A stretch of 64,000 nt of DNA, taken from positions 1 through 64,000 of the forward strand of contig JANBPK010001482.1 in the NCBI GenBank assembly GCA_027579435.1, in the 5' to 3' direction. Positions 47,840 to 59,734 of this stretch are shown piece after piece. Both the position numbers and the translations under genes were made by a program. Under the pieces are notes generated by a model, which was not told where the DNA came from, did no database searches, and was given only the letters and a program-made list of their open reading frames with translations. Positions within the stretch are counted from its first letter, which is position 1. The number at the start of each line of letters is the position of its first letter. This stretch comes from Candolleomyces eurysporus. Lineage: Eukaryota > Basidiomycota > Agaricomycetes > Agaricales > Psathyrellaceae.

Positions 47840-50001
47840 TCAACTATCCCATCGAAGATATGCAAGCAGTTCTTTACGTTGTGGAAGGTAAGAGTCTTCG
47901 TAGATTTTGGACTTCCAATAGTCCTCCACACGCCAAATCACCCGGATGAAGAGGTCCTGATGATCGGTCCATAGAGCTCTCAAAGCTTGGAGAACCCTCT
48001 CTGACCCCCAGCTCTGCGCGCTTACCGAGGTACATACTGCCCATAAATAGCAGCTTAATTCACCTCGAAACGCAGGACGTTCCAACGACAGGATGAACTC
48101 GAGATGGGGTGGGGTCGTGAGTAAGTAGATAAACGCTTCCTCGACGGATGATTTTATAAAAGCGACCCCTTGGTGAACCAGGGGGTTGGAGGCTGTTACC
48201 GGTTTAGAGCAAAAGAGTAGGTTATCAGGCCCTGGCATATAAAGGTCCATGGGGAATGGCCTAACCAGTGGCCATTGAGGCTCAAGTGAAAGTGCCTGGA
48301 CGATGGAGGCCGTGAGATTCACTCGAAGGAATTTCGGAAGACATTCCAGATATTCCTCCTCGTTGATGGGCTTCCACACAGCCCAGAACCATGCCCAGTT
48401 CATCACAGCGAAGCGAATGTGGTCCTCGGGCTCGGACCCCCAAACAACGCTTTGCATAGTGATAGACGACATGCATTCAAGGCACCCCAACGATAATCGC
48501 TTATACCCCTGTTGGCGGTCAACTGAAAACTGCTGCGACAGCTGAGGGTTCTCCAGGAATTCCGCGAAGGAAGAGTGAACGAAGAAGTCTAGGGCTCTGG
48601 GATTGGGATCTTGGGCGTCATCTTCGCCATCCACTGGGCGTAATACGGCATGCAGCGCTCGAAGGACCTTCATTCCCCGCCCGGGAGCTCGACCTGAGAT
48701 ACGGTCCAACAGGCGAAGAGCAGCTGAGATGCTGGTGCGCTGGCTGAAGCACCATTCTGACGCCAGGATACCCTCGAGAACCTGGGTCAACAAGGTTCTG
48801 CAGCCGTCAGGGCACGATCGCATGATTTGTCGGTAGAGCTCGTATAGTGAGGAGAAGGGCGTTGAGTGGACTATGCCTGTTGTGAACGGAGGTGCTTTGC
48901 TGATGATATCTTGCAAGCGCTGTCGCGGGTCGTCGTATGGATCATCGACGTGTCGAATGACTGTGGCAGCAAACAGCATGTGGCCTCGCGTCGTCCGAAA
49001 CAGTGCTTGCATTTGTTCTTCACTCGGCCAGTCTTCGTGAGCTTCACCTGGCTCATAGTCTAGGGTTTTCGCGATGCGAGAGAACTCTGCCCTCAAGAGT
49101 TTCTCGACATCGTTCAAATGGTTCTCTGCCTTGTATAAATCCACAATCTCCACCAAGTCCTGGAATGATTTCGACTCGAAGTGACGTCTGATCCACGGTT
49201 CGGACCTGCTGAGAATGAGGAAGGACAGTGGGACACGGTGGGATTGAAGGGTGCGGAGAAGGTCGAGGACGCGAATCTGGACGTGCTCCCGATCCTCTGC
49301 GTATTTCTTCTCGATACGGGATTCCGCGACCGAGTTTATGCATTCATCAAGACCGTCGATGACAACCAATCGGTTTGGCATGGCTTCGATCTGCAGAGAC
49401 TTGAATGGTTCCACTATCAGCTTTTCCAGCTGAACTTCGAGAGATCTATCGACAACCATTGGGTCGTGCTTGATCGCGTGTTCTATAAGGGGTCGAAGTT
49501 CGGGGATCGACATGGCAAATTGATAAGCCAACGTAGCGACGAAATGTGACGGGTTATTGCGATTGGAGGATGTTCGCCAGAAGAAAATGGTAGCAGCTAG
49601 GGGGTTGAATTCCACATCCGCATCTGCTTCGAGTTGATTCGAGACCGTTTGGGCAACAGTGGTCTTCCCGTACCCTGCGGGGGCATGAACCCACATGAAC
49701 GGCTTTTTGGGTTGTTTCTTGTGACCGTACCAACCGATGATGAGGTCTAGGGCGACTTGGCGAGTCCCAGGATGGCAGGATGGTGGCGGAAAGCGTTCAT
49801 CTGAGTTGTGCATGGCACCAGTAGCACAGTGCTGGTGCAAATATTGGAGGGCTAGGAGAATTTTGGCATTGAGATTATGCAGGCTTGGAACAGCGAACTT
49901 CACGCACCATCGCACACTGAGATGCTGTTGTGAAAAATCAAACTCCCGGTAGAGAAGTTCTTAGCGCCCTGGAAGTATGAAAAAACCGGGGACGAGGTCA
50001 T
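47840..50001 (-). CDS. Diverged NACHT NTPase (NACHT-F)
   Basis: This is the most diverged member, about 701 residues. Exons are 49908-50001 and 47840-49851, with a 56-nt phase-1 intron at the family position. The first exon is short (MTSSPVFSYFQGAKNFSTG, then HNSISVCDG), and the family motif is nearly unrecognisable. No other ATG in that exon fits better, but a further upstream exon is possible. The long exon starts LQYLHQHCATGAMHNSDERF, with Walker A APAGYGKT, Walker B VVIDGLDEC, sensor ILSRSE in place of ILSRPE, and HSSFAEFL. It has an acidic insertion (DYEPGEAHEDWPSEEQ) before the RGHMLFAATVIRH helix that the other copies lack. The frame is intact. Confidence 0.87.
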
Positions 50002-50216
50002 GGAGTTGGCGACGGCTGATCGTTCGGTTCGACCATGAACAGCACCGAATTCAATCACATTGCGGCGGCTGTACTTTCGCACACCTTACATTGATATTGG
50101 CCCCGATGCCACCTCCCACAGCCAAATGAAGGCGTATCGGACATGCAATGCTTAGATTCAAGTTATCCCTTCCTATTGTACAGCTCGAAGCTGAAATCAC
50201 TCCAACTTTGTCCATT

Positions 50217-51980
50217 TCAGCCAACCGTTGAGAACTTGTATGTCGAACTCCACTCAAATGGCCTTTCGGGAGAGTCTACATCATATTTCAAGTTGTTAGC
50301 ACGACTCATTATCGAGGACGACAGATTCGAAGGAGACTCACAAATCTGATCCACGTCCCACTCTGGTGTGTTGACAGCAGCGATATATCCTTCCTGTTCA
50401 ACGGCAACAGCAGACCAACGTCCGTACTTCTTTTCAGCACCACCGTGGTGCTTCTTCCTCACGGTGTTCATCCAATAGGAAGAATAGACTTGAACAGCGG
50501 GTTGGTTCGTTGAGATTTCAACTCTGAATTGACGGTAAGTTTCAAAATGATAGTATTAGGTCAAAGTGTGTGATGAATCGCCGGGAAACCAAGACTGGGA
50601 AAAACCACTCACCTAATTCCAGATTTATCACTCCAAAGGGACGTCCCAACCTTCTCCGACTCGTCTCTATCGTATACCCAAGCATTATCATATCCTTGAC
50701 ACCCTTCACCACAAAGTCCAACCGTCTTATCCCATCTCTCGCCAATCCTCCTCGCTTCTCTGAAATCAAAGGGTGTTCCTTGGACGTCGATAAACTTGCC
50801 AGTAGGTATAGCATTACCGTCTACATCTATGACTCTTGACGCATCAACTTGGAGGTGGTGAGTGTCGAGAACAGTGTCGACGCCGGGGTCTTGGAAGGCA
50901 TCGAGGTTCCTATTATAATGCCCATAGTTATTTTTAGCTGAAGGTCATGAATAGAGCGTTTCGAGAAGGAATAGACGTGCCAGTAAATATGCTGCGTAAC
51001 CATAATCGGCGTCTTCTCTGTCGCATTCGCTTTTACAACTGTTTTGAGGACTCCCCCATTCTCCACTGTATGAGTAGCATAAACTGTAACAGTCCCAGGC
51101 CAATTCTCGTGTCCCTCGTCCACATGCTTGTAGGTTACGCTCGTCCGAGACTTGCTTTCAATCGTCCAATTCCGTCGGTCCCAGCCTATAATGCCGCCGT
51201 GCAATGTGACCTTCAAACCCGTAAGTGTGATATTTCAGTGAGCAACAGTTAGCGTTTAATAGTGGTTCGGTAGCTTGCCTGGCCTAGTTCCGACCAATAA
51301 GCGTGTGAGCCTGCGGAAAAATATGAAGAAGGAAGCAGAAAAGACGTACCATCACGATCATTAGTAGGGATTTGCCAAACATTCGGAGCAGAAGGTTTAG
51401 GGTCCTTCGAAATTGGGATTGAGAACCTGCCTGGATTTTCGGACGAACGGTGAGTACCATTCACCCCTAATTACACGCATAGTAACAACGTACCGTTTTT
51501 CAACCGATTAGCATACCTCCCAACAATTGCATTGAACACAGGGTGGTCAGGGTCTGTCCAGAGTCTCTCCTGCGGTCCACAGTTCAGTATTGTATGAGAA
51601 ATCAGGAAACAAGTTCAAGACGAAAATTTAGTGAAATTGAGGTGTGAACGAAGGAAGATTCTGCTCACAGGATCGTCGTAGCCTAGAACTATATCCCTCG
51701 CCTTTCCATGTTTATCTTTGACCCAAAGCTCAGTAAGCGTCGCACCAATCGAAACAAACTTTGCTGTGATGGAGCCATCGGGAGCTTGGAGCTCCGTCAC
51801 GTCGTATGGCTAATTGTGCGCATGAAATATGTGCAACGTTCAGTCAAAGACAGGATAAGAGAAAGAAGGAAAGCTCACCCAATCCTCCCCCTTCGGAGGC
51901 GGCTGAGGAGGGCTCGTAGCGGAAGAAGTGATTCCGGCGAGGAAGCCGAATAAAGAGGTGACAATTGCTCTAAAGACCAT
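50217..51980 (-). CDS. Aldose 1-epimerase, exported form
   Basis: This is galactose mutarotase-like and interconverts the alpha and beta anomers of aldoses. Clear exons are 51879-51980, 51669-51809, 51494-51569, one at about 51350-51467, one at about 50981-51205, then 50613-50909, 50342-50523 and 50217-50275. It begins with a signal peptide-like MVFRAIVTSLFGFLAGITSS. Conserved parts are TELWVKDKHGKARDIVLGYDD, HPVFNAIVGRYANRLKNG, TLHGGIIGWDRRNW, TQHIYWNLDAF, PTGKFIDVQGTPFDFR, and NQPAVQVYSSYW near the C-terminus. The intron inside YWNLDAF appears to be GC-AG (50910-50980). The splice site before TLHGG, near 51200-51320, could not be fixed. A second copy lies at 63305. Confidence 0.86.
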
Positions 51981-53993
51981 CCTTCAATGTTCCCTTCACA
52001 GGCTGAAGCACTCAGGTTTGCTTTCAAAAAACCTTTGATGAGTACCTTCACGAAATAATCGACGAAGCAGTAGTCTGGCTACTTACGATTGAAATCGGTA
52101 TACCAGTGGAAGATACGGAGACGATGACGACGGGTCGACAACCACTATATGTAACACTAGGCCGACCCAGTAGCAAGGGTTGATTAAGTATTGCCGACCG
52201 CTTGATTCCAGGAACTTGTCGTGCCACCGTCCAAGGAATCCATCCTCCTTATGTACATACCAAGCCGGTGATGGGTATTATTATGGGAGACGGATGCAGG
52301 CCAGAGACGACGACGATGATCATGAGATATCCATATCCGTCAACCTGGAGAAACCTCGTTGCCATCATCCCGATATCCCTTCAGCTTCAACTCAGTTGAC
52401 TTCCGCGCTAGTGGCTCTGGACTCGGCATTGCCACTCGGAGGATTTTAAGCTCCCTCAGGCTCAGTATATACTTAGATTATATACCTCGAGAGGGTCGAA
52501 ATAGCGAGCAATACGGACGGTCCAAAAGGTAGGTTGAGAAAAGAAGCATAAGAAGCTTCGAATGACCTTAAATTCCGGGAAATTGACGGTACTAAGCTTC
52601 AGTGTACGCACGCATCTTCCTCAACGAATCCACTTCGTTATGTTATGGATGGAGACGGCCTTCCAGCGCTGAGACTCGAGAACTCAGGCCTCAGGCCTAG
52701 AGACTTGTTGGAGTCGTTCGGAAAATATTCGGTCTTATTCTGGAGAAGTGTCAAGTAGAGTTGTCCTCGGATCCAATTCGCGATTAGTATGTAGTCAATC
52801 GTCAATCGACATCAAGGCACTGAACCAGTACTGTGACGGGTCGGAGGCCGGTGGTCCACATGACCCCTGTAAGAGGAAGGAAATCGAAATGTCAATGAAC
52901 ACAGCCGGAACATTCCAGCCTAATGAACCTGGGGTTGAACGCTGTCAGAGGAAAGTGACGTTCGAGTCTATATTTATATGATATACGATCACCCAACGCG
53001 TATAAACCGAATCACCAGTACGGAAAATTCTGGGTCCCCCGCCGACGGACACCCCAGTTCCTTCCAAGCCCAAATTGGGAGAATATACACCGCAACGCCC
53101 TGGTCCGGATTGCATAGCTACGCCACTGCTCCTTCTGCCGCTTCTAAAAAGAAAATAAATAGCTCTCCGTGAACTTACAGATTTGCATGATACAGCAAAT
53201 CGGAATCATGTCGATTCCCTCAATCACGCCCTTGGTCGAAGGGGTGTCATAAACGTAACCAACCACACCTATTTCTCCCAACCTAGCCGTTTTATCCCAT
53301 CCTCTAGACCTTGTCTTGAATCTGCCCCGAGAAGTAGAATAGAAGGGACCAAAGTCATTTGCCAGGGACCTTTCGAGGCGTAAAGCGGGGTCGCCCCCAG
53401 TTGTTGCGTAGTGAAGACCATCCCGAGATGATAGCTGACGGACGCGTTTTAAACACAATTCCACTGGAAAATTCAAGGACTTGAAGTTCGACCAAGTGCT
53501 GAAGGCTGGATAAAGCTTACTCGTAGCTTGTTGCTTGGTCTGTAGGATCTACGAGGACGGTCAAGCTCGAGCTCCAAACCAACTCGTCTTGAACGCACTG
53601 GAAAGGGACGAATAATTTTTGTGCAGATTCGCATGCGTACTTTCGCATGATTTACTATTGCCGGTGACGCCGTGAAGATGTTGGTGAGGGAGACTATTAA
53701 ATTGAAGATGATTATATTGAAGAGGGACACGGTCAATCGAGTTCGTCGCTGCGAATGTCATGATCAACGCGGCATTGTCATCGTTGGTTGTCGTTATATG
53801 AGAAGATCTATGCAACGAAAGGTTCAGTGCGTTACGGTCGTTTGACGTGAGCGGTTGTAGAAGAGCCGTGAGAGCTGGTCTCGGTGTCACTGGAAAAAGG
53901 AGGCATGTATATTACAAAACGTTGTAAATTATCCTAACAGATGATCGCAGGTCGTATCCCAGCTGCATCAAATAGCTTATATGGAAGAACATC
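51981..53993. other. Gene-poor stretch
   Basis: No supported gene. Minus frames 53144-53476 and 53561-53890 stay open for about 110 codons each, but they match nothing I recognise and do not join. The stretch contains the promoter of the aldose epimerase. Confidence 0.4.
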
Positions 53994-55318
53994 CTAGGCC
54001 AGGGACTTCTCATCTAATCCATCACTTTTTGAGCCGGCCAAGTCAAGGTTGCTCCGCGTTCCAACCTCTACGATCCCGGCGGGAGAATACTGTCGTGATG
54101 AGAGAAATGCAGATTCGGCTGTGCGTTGGTGGGCGAAGTTAATGGGATTGGAAACCGGTGAACCATCACTGTCCTCGGTTGACGGGAACCTCAACCAAGA
54201 TCGACCAGTGGTAACCCGGAAGATGATCATATGTGGAGACAAGGTCTACGGAGTTCAGTTAGTACTGGTAGCAAGAGCTTATGTTGGTTCTATCGAGGAC
54301 TTACACAGAATGAATAGAACAGACCACCGATGATACTATATGCTACTACGAGCGCCTGGGCTGCAGTTTGATTCTTCGGGAAGGGCGCTAATTGGAGTGC
54401 GGCTGTGATTGGACCCAACAGGGTGAGTGGGACGGCAGATTCAACTAAGATGGCGACCACTCCTGTGTAAAGTCGGGTATCGTGGGACGGAAGCATTTGG
54501 GACAAGGTACGCCGAGCGCGGTAAAGGTGGAACGAGATGATCGCCGTTACAAGAACGTTGGTGCAGACTGTTAACATCTGTGTAACAGTAGGTAAGGGGT
54601 TGGTCGTTCGGTCCTTGTCGAGGTCTAGGGCGAGCTCGTCTACCATGAAGACGACTGGTGATCCAACCAAAGATGGTGAGCCGAGTCGCACTTGAGTGCT
54701 TCAAAAGCTTGGGATGACATACCGAACGCGGACACAGAGGACAGTGCGGGGATAATTGCGACCCATCTGTTACTCGACAGGGCCATGTAGCATCGGTAGA
54801 CCTGCAATCATCGGAATAGATGAGTACGATCTTGGCTACCTACTCAGTACGATGTGGACTTACCAGTAATGCATCCCCGACGAAAATACCCGCCGCCATC
54901 GTAATGGAAGTGAAGTACCGCAACCAGAAGGAGTTCATTTCAGTCACAATCTTATAGAAATCTACACCGGAGGTGGCTCGAAAAAGAATTTGGAAAACTG
55001 AAGCCATATCGGCTGACGCAGATATCGATGCGAGGAGCGTGAATACAAAGCTCAGCACAATGTATCTCCTTCGACCTTCTCTCAGCTCCTTTGGAGTTTC
55101 CAAGAAAACTGAAAGACCATATAGAGCCATGAATAGGTGGACACCTGCCAGCGGAGACCCATTAACTCTGATACCAGGAAGACGCAAGACAAATGGCACG
55201 AGAATTTTGAAAGTATGCACGTACCAATTCCAACCATGGTTATACAAAGGTTGGCATACAGACTGCGAGCACCAACGAGGGACAGCTGCTCGAACGCGTC
55301 ATTCGAACTATCCGACAT
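53994..55318 (-). CDS. Basidiomycete multi-pass membrane protein
   Basis: This belongs to a large Agaricomycetes family of predicted seven-span membrane proteins without a known function. It starts MSDSSNDAFEQLSLVGARSL at 55318. After the first intron (gtacgt donor) come VHLFMALYGLSVFLETPKEL, RRRYIVLSFVFTLLASISASADM, the span ITMAAGIFVGDALLVYRCYM, and NRWVAIIPALSSVSAFG. Then follow MLTVCTNVLVTAIISFHLYRA, LYTGVVAILVESAVPLTLLG and QALVVAYSIIGGLFYSFC. The last exon (53994-54245) gives TLSPHMIIFRVTTGRSW and a polar tail. Such proteins are usually found in many copies per genome. No ligand can be named. Confidence 0.75.
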
Positions 55319-57296
55319 AGTTGAGGTACGTCGGGGGCTTTGGGGTTGGCGAGTCTGGGTCAAGGACCGGCAGCAACCCTTAAATGCTAGAAATCCTGTG
55401 TGCGCTAAGCTGTAACAGGAATGGTTTGAACGGAACCCTGATTCCCTATGCATCACAGTGAATAAATGCAGATCTTCATTTGTCGAACAGTCGCTTGTTC
55501 CGGTGTCAAGTACTTCGGTTCATGAAATGATTGAATGGAGCGCGTTTATATTACCGTTAGCGACATTGTCGTTAACCAGAATTTTGGAAGGGTTTCTGTT
55601 AACCAGGCCAGAGTAGGCCTTCAAGCCTCTACGAATGCCATGGATAGCGCAATCTATACTGTTCGTGCGAGCATAGCACAAATTCAGGTCAGCTGAGCGC
55701 CGATAGCCAATGTTCTTTCAGATCCCATTTTCAGAGATATTGAACCTCCTGGCTGACGTGGCGCTTCAAGCGAAGGTCCGTTCCCTTTGAATTTCCTGCG
55801 CCGCTGCCGGGGACTCCAGGAATAAAATGACGGATATGGAGAGCACGGTTAAAACTATGCAATGAAGGTCCGGGAAGGTTGATCATGATCAAATCCGAAA
55901 CTGCCGGAGAGAGAACTACGAAGAAAGCTGCGCCTGTGCCAGGAACGCTGCTCGTACGCGATCAGGTCAAAGAAAGGGGGTTATACTCGCCCAAAGGAAA
56001 CGAAACGAGACCACAGACGTGCGACATCTGCACAGAGCAGAGTGCGAACGGAGCCGGTGGGCAACCGCTATCCATACTTTGTATCATTTCACTGGGCAGT
56101 GCTTCACTGCTGGCGAGTCTAGGCCAACATACGCGTGAATATGAACCTACGATTCCATCCACACCGATTCAGTTGACTAGGAAAGGGAACTAGCGCACCA
56201 TTTGTAGGTCCACGGATAATCATCAATTTGTCGTGTTCCCAGTTCTGTTAAGCACGAGCAGGGATCGTTTTATTTGGACGAAGGCAGGAGATAGGAAATG
56301 AAAGTCGGGAAGTGGTGCGTCAGTACTCACAAACGATTCGTAGACGGCATGGCGAGCGCAAAGCAAAAAATTCAGAGGTGCGAAACGTTGCCAGATGTAG
56401 GAAGCAGCGCAATGGCAATACACGGGCTCGATGCCTGGGGAGCGGGTTTTGCTGGAACGGCGACCTGTACATCAAACATACCAAGTCATCCTAGACTTCA
56501 TGATCCGGTCGTACGAACAAGCCTAGTAAGCGCAGCACTGGCGAAGAGGACGAGAAGGGAAGAACTCACTAGGTGATTTCATAATGCATACCTAAATTCT
56601 GAAATATCCTTTAAAACCAAACCGCGGACCCGCTGCCGGTGAGTTTTACCGATTTACGTGTGGGTTATGCACCTACGTTCGAAATCGTAAGCATTCCAAC
56701 TTGATTTGTTAACAAGGAGAATAGGGAAATCAACTCACCATGTCTGGAACGGTTCAGCGGCCTGTCGTTCTTCAAAAGAATGGCACCTCACCCTAGGAAT
56801 CTCGAGAGAGAACACTTTTTTGGACTGATAGCCGGAGGAACATCAGCCAGTCCGAGGAGACATTTCTTCCTTTGATGCAGGTCTGTCGAAGACTTCATAT
56901 ACAGCTAGACTCAACGCGATCCTCTAGTAAGCTAGTTAGTAGGTCGAAGAGTAGTTCTGCTTGCCAGCGGCCTAGATAGAGGCAAACTAGGTAAGGCAAC
57001 TTCAACTCGTGTATACGGTGAGTTCGAAAAGAAGATTTGACAAATCAGTCATCGAGACTCACCTTGTAGTTGGTTGTTCTGGAAAAGCGTCGTTATTTTG
57101 GTTCCTCGCCTCAGAGTCACAATTCACGACTCAGAAGAATACCAATCAACTAATAGCATTCGATACCGCGTTCATTTGTACAAGGCTCCTACAGTAACAT
57201 CTCTCGGTCAGCCTCATCTCAATGAAAAAGCGATGATTTTACACACTGGTTAATCTACGTTTCCCATCTTTGAGATGGCAGCGTCGAGCCCAAGGA
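55319..57296. other. Gene-poor stretch
   Basis: No supported gene. The plus frame 55879-56193 is open but shows no known motif. 55319-55600 would hold the promoter of the minus-strand membrane protein. Confidence 0.4.
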
Positions 57297-59734
57297 TTAA
57301 TGCTCCCCAGTCTTGCCCTCCGGCTTCCTAGTTTTAAATAAACCCCTCTTCCTCACTTCTTCAATGATATTCATCATCTCTTGCTTCAAGGCGTCGTCGG
57401 TGCGTGTGCGTGTGCGGCCTGGAGGAATGGATTTGTCCAGTCAGTCAAATGCTCAGCGAGTTTCGAGGAGCTTAGAATGAGGGGAAAGCAAAAGAATAGT
57501 AGCATAAGGGATAAAGCAATCCGCAATGAACAAAGGAAAACGTGGAATCAAGCGAACGCAACGAAACCAAGCCAACCGCAAAGTAATCTCGCAGAAAGAA
57601 TGACGAAGAAAGGAAAGGAAAAAAGGTGGAAGAGAGTGCGGAACGCAACGAAACAAAAGAAAAGAAACGAGAGAAACCTACCAACAACCCCCCAGTTCCG
57701 CGTACTCGGTATCCTCAACGTCTCACACTCAACCTTCCACCCACACACTCTACTCAACTTGGCCAACCAGATCCTATACACCGAGTACGAGCTCGAGGCG
57801 TTTGCATTGTCACCTCCAAGGTTTAGGGAGGCGATGAAAACTTCCTCATTTTCCTCTTCCTCCTTGTCTTCCTGATCTTTCGCTTGGTTCTCCTTTCCCT
57901 CTTCTTCTTCTTCCTTGTCCTCGGTCCGTTCGTTAGATAGAGACGAATCGAACATCCTCCCCATCCCCTTCTCAAACTTCCTGTCAAACCCCCATGCACA
58001 ACACGGTATCGACAAGTACCCACTCGCATCCGTCAGAGTCGCTACGACGGGGACCCAAGGCGTGAGCTCGTCTGCGTGGTTTGCGATTATAAATGCATGG
58101 GGTTTGAATATCGATGACGATGACGACGACGAGTCTGCGGCTTTGGAGCCGTCGGTGGAGCCAGAGGAGGAGGGGGAGTCGTTGGGACAGGACACGGGGA
58201 AGTCGTTGGAACGGGACGCGGGAGAGGCGTCCGGAGAGGATGCATCCTTGGAATCAGTAAAATCAAAGGAAGAGCATGGAGGAACCGGGGAAGCAGAGCC
58301 GGGTTGAGGTGAAGGCGAAGGAGACGCGGCTTCAGGTACAAGATCGAAAGGACTAAACGCGCACACCCTCAGAGCGTCTCTAGACGCCTGAGGATAGTGC
58401 TCCCACGAAGTCCTCGCTCGGAGGTCGATCCCTACGCCTTCGTAGCCTTCGGATACGAGGATATGTGTGAGGAGGCCGTTGCCGCATCTACGATCCAGAC
58501 GAAGAGCCAAGTACGAAGGGGAGAAGGAGGAGAGAGAGGTTGCGTTATCATCGATTGGATGTAAGAGGAAGACGGACGAACGAACGCACCCGAAATCGAT
58601 AAATCCACCTGGGGGCCTCGGCCACCTCTTCCACGGCTCTGCGTCCCCCTCGCCATCGACGACGGGCGAGCCAGGGCTTGCATACGTATCCTTCCAAAGC
58701 AACATCAAGAACGTCGCGATCCCAATATCCTATCAGACAATCAGCGAATCGCTCCTGAAGGCCGAGATGAACACACGCGTACCTCGAAAACATGCTTATA
58801 AGGATCCGTAACCTCCTTCCAGCTGCCGACGAGCCCCTTGTGCCTCTCCCTCATGATCAAATACAGATCCTGGTACGCCTCCCGCTTGACCAGGCAATCG
58901 TGGATTACGCGTTTTTTTGTAGTTGCCTAGAGCGCCCCAGCCGTAGCGGTGCACGGTCTCGAGGAGCGCGAGGGAGGTACGGTGGAGGCGCGAGTTGAAG
59001 GAAGTTGGGGTACCCGGGAGAGGGTGAGCGGATATTTGGAGCTTTGCATTGCTTTCTGTGCCTGGCGGAGGAGGAGAGGTGGTGGGAGTGGGAGTGGGAT
59101 GAGGAGGTAGAGAGGAAGCAGAGGAAGACGGAGACGAGATGTACTCGAAGAGGATATGGTGCACCGCAGGGTGGTAATACGGTAACGTTCCTCCCGGTTC
59201 GACTATCGGCGTTAGAACCAGCGCTGTGGTCACCCCGTCCTCCCGCCCATCCTCTTCACCCTCCCCATCGTGAATAACAGGAGCGGCAGCAGCATAGAAA
59301 GTACAGTACTGCTCCAAGGCAGCGTCCCGACCAGGTCTCCTCGGCAAGAGTTTGCGGTGTATACACCTCACAGGCTTCGCCCCTCCCACAGCTCGTGGTA
59401 CAGACGCAGGGAAGGCATCAGGAGCAGTCCACTCGGAGAGGACTTCGGAGCGCAGGATAAGAGTGGAGTTGTATTCGGGGTGGTGGACTAGGTTGAGTAA
59501 GGCGGTTTCGAACTGATCTTATTTGATATAAACGGAGTCGATTAGTATTGGGGTGTATTGCGAAGACGCAGGAAGAGAGAAGGATGAGATGCGTACGACT
59601 TCGATTGGAGAATCGGCCGAGCAGCGGACGAGCGGGATCCACTGGCTTTCCTCGTCCAGCTTCGGCTCGGGTGAGGAGGCAGACGGGTCTCCCAGGAATT
59701 CGGGTTCGAATTTCGGTTTAGGGGCCTGTGCCAT
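57297..59734 (-). CDS. TRM44: tRNA Um44 2'-O-methyltransferase
   Basis: This methylates the 2'-O of uridine 44 in tRNA-Ser, using S-adenosylmethionine in the cytoplasm. It begins MAQAPKPKFEPEFLG at 59734 and has several introns. The methyltransferase core shows DPYKHVFEDIGIATFLMLLW, then FIDFGCGNGLLTHILVSEGY (the SAM-binding GxGxG-type motif, rebuilt across an intron near 58490-58590), GVGIDLRARTSWEHY, and the family signature IIANHADELTPWVPVVA. These are followed by CCAWGFDRKFEKG and ETLRIPSTRNWGVVGR. The last exon (57297-57418) encodes DALKQEMMNIIEEVRKRGLF and ends KTGEH, after a 263-nt intron. The protein carries extra low-complexity acidic and Ser-rich inserts compared with yeast Trm44. 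Confidence 0.92.

Noticed and set aside
53183..53383. Plus-strand GVINVTNHTYFS, resembling the aldose epimerase TNHTYF motif
   Set aside because: No other epimerase motif surrounds it in any plus frame, so it is probably chance.
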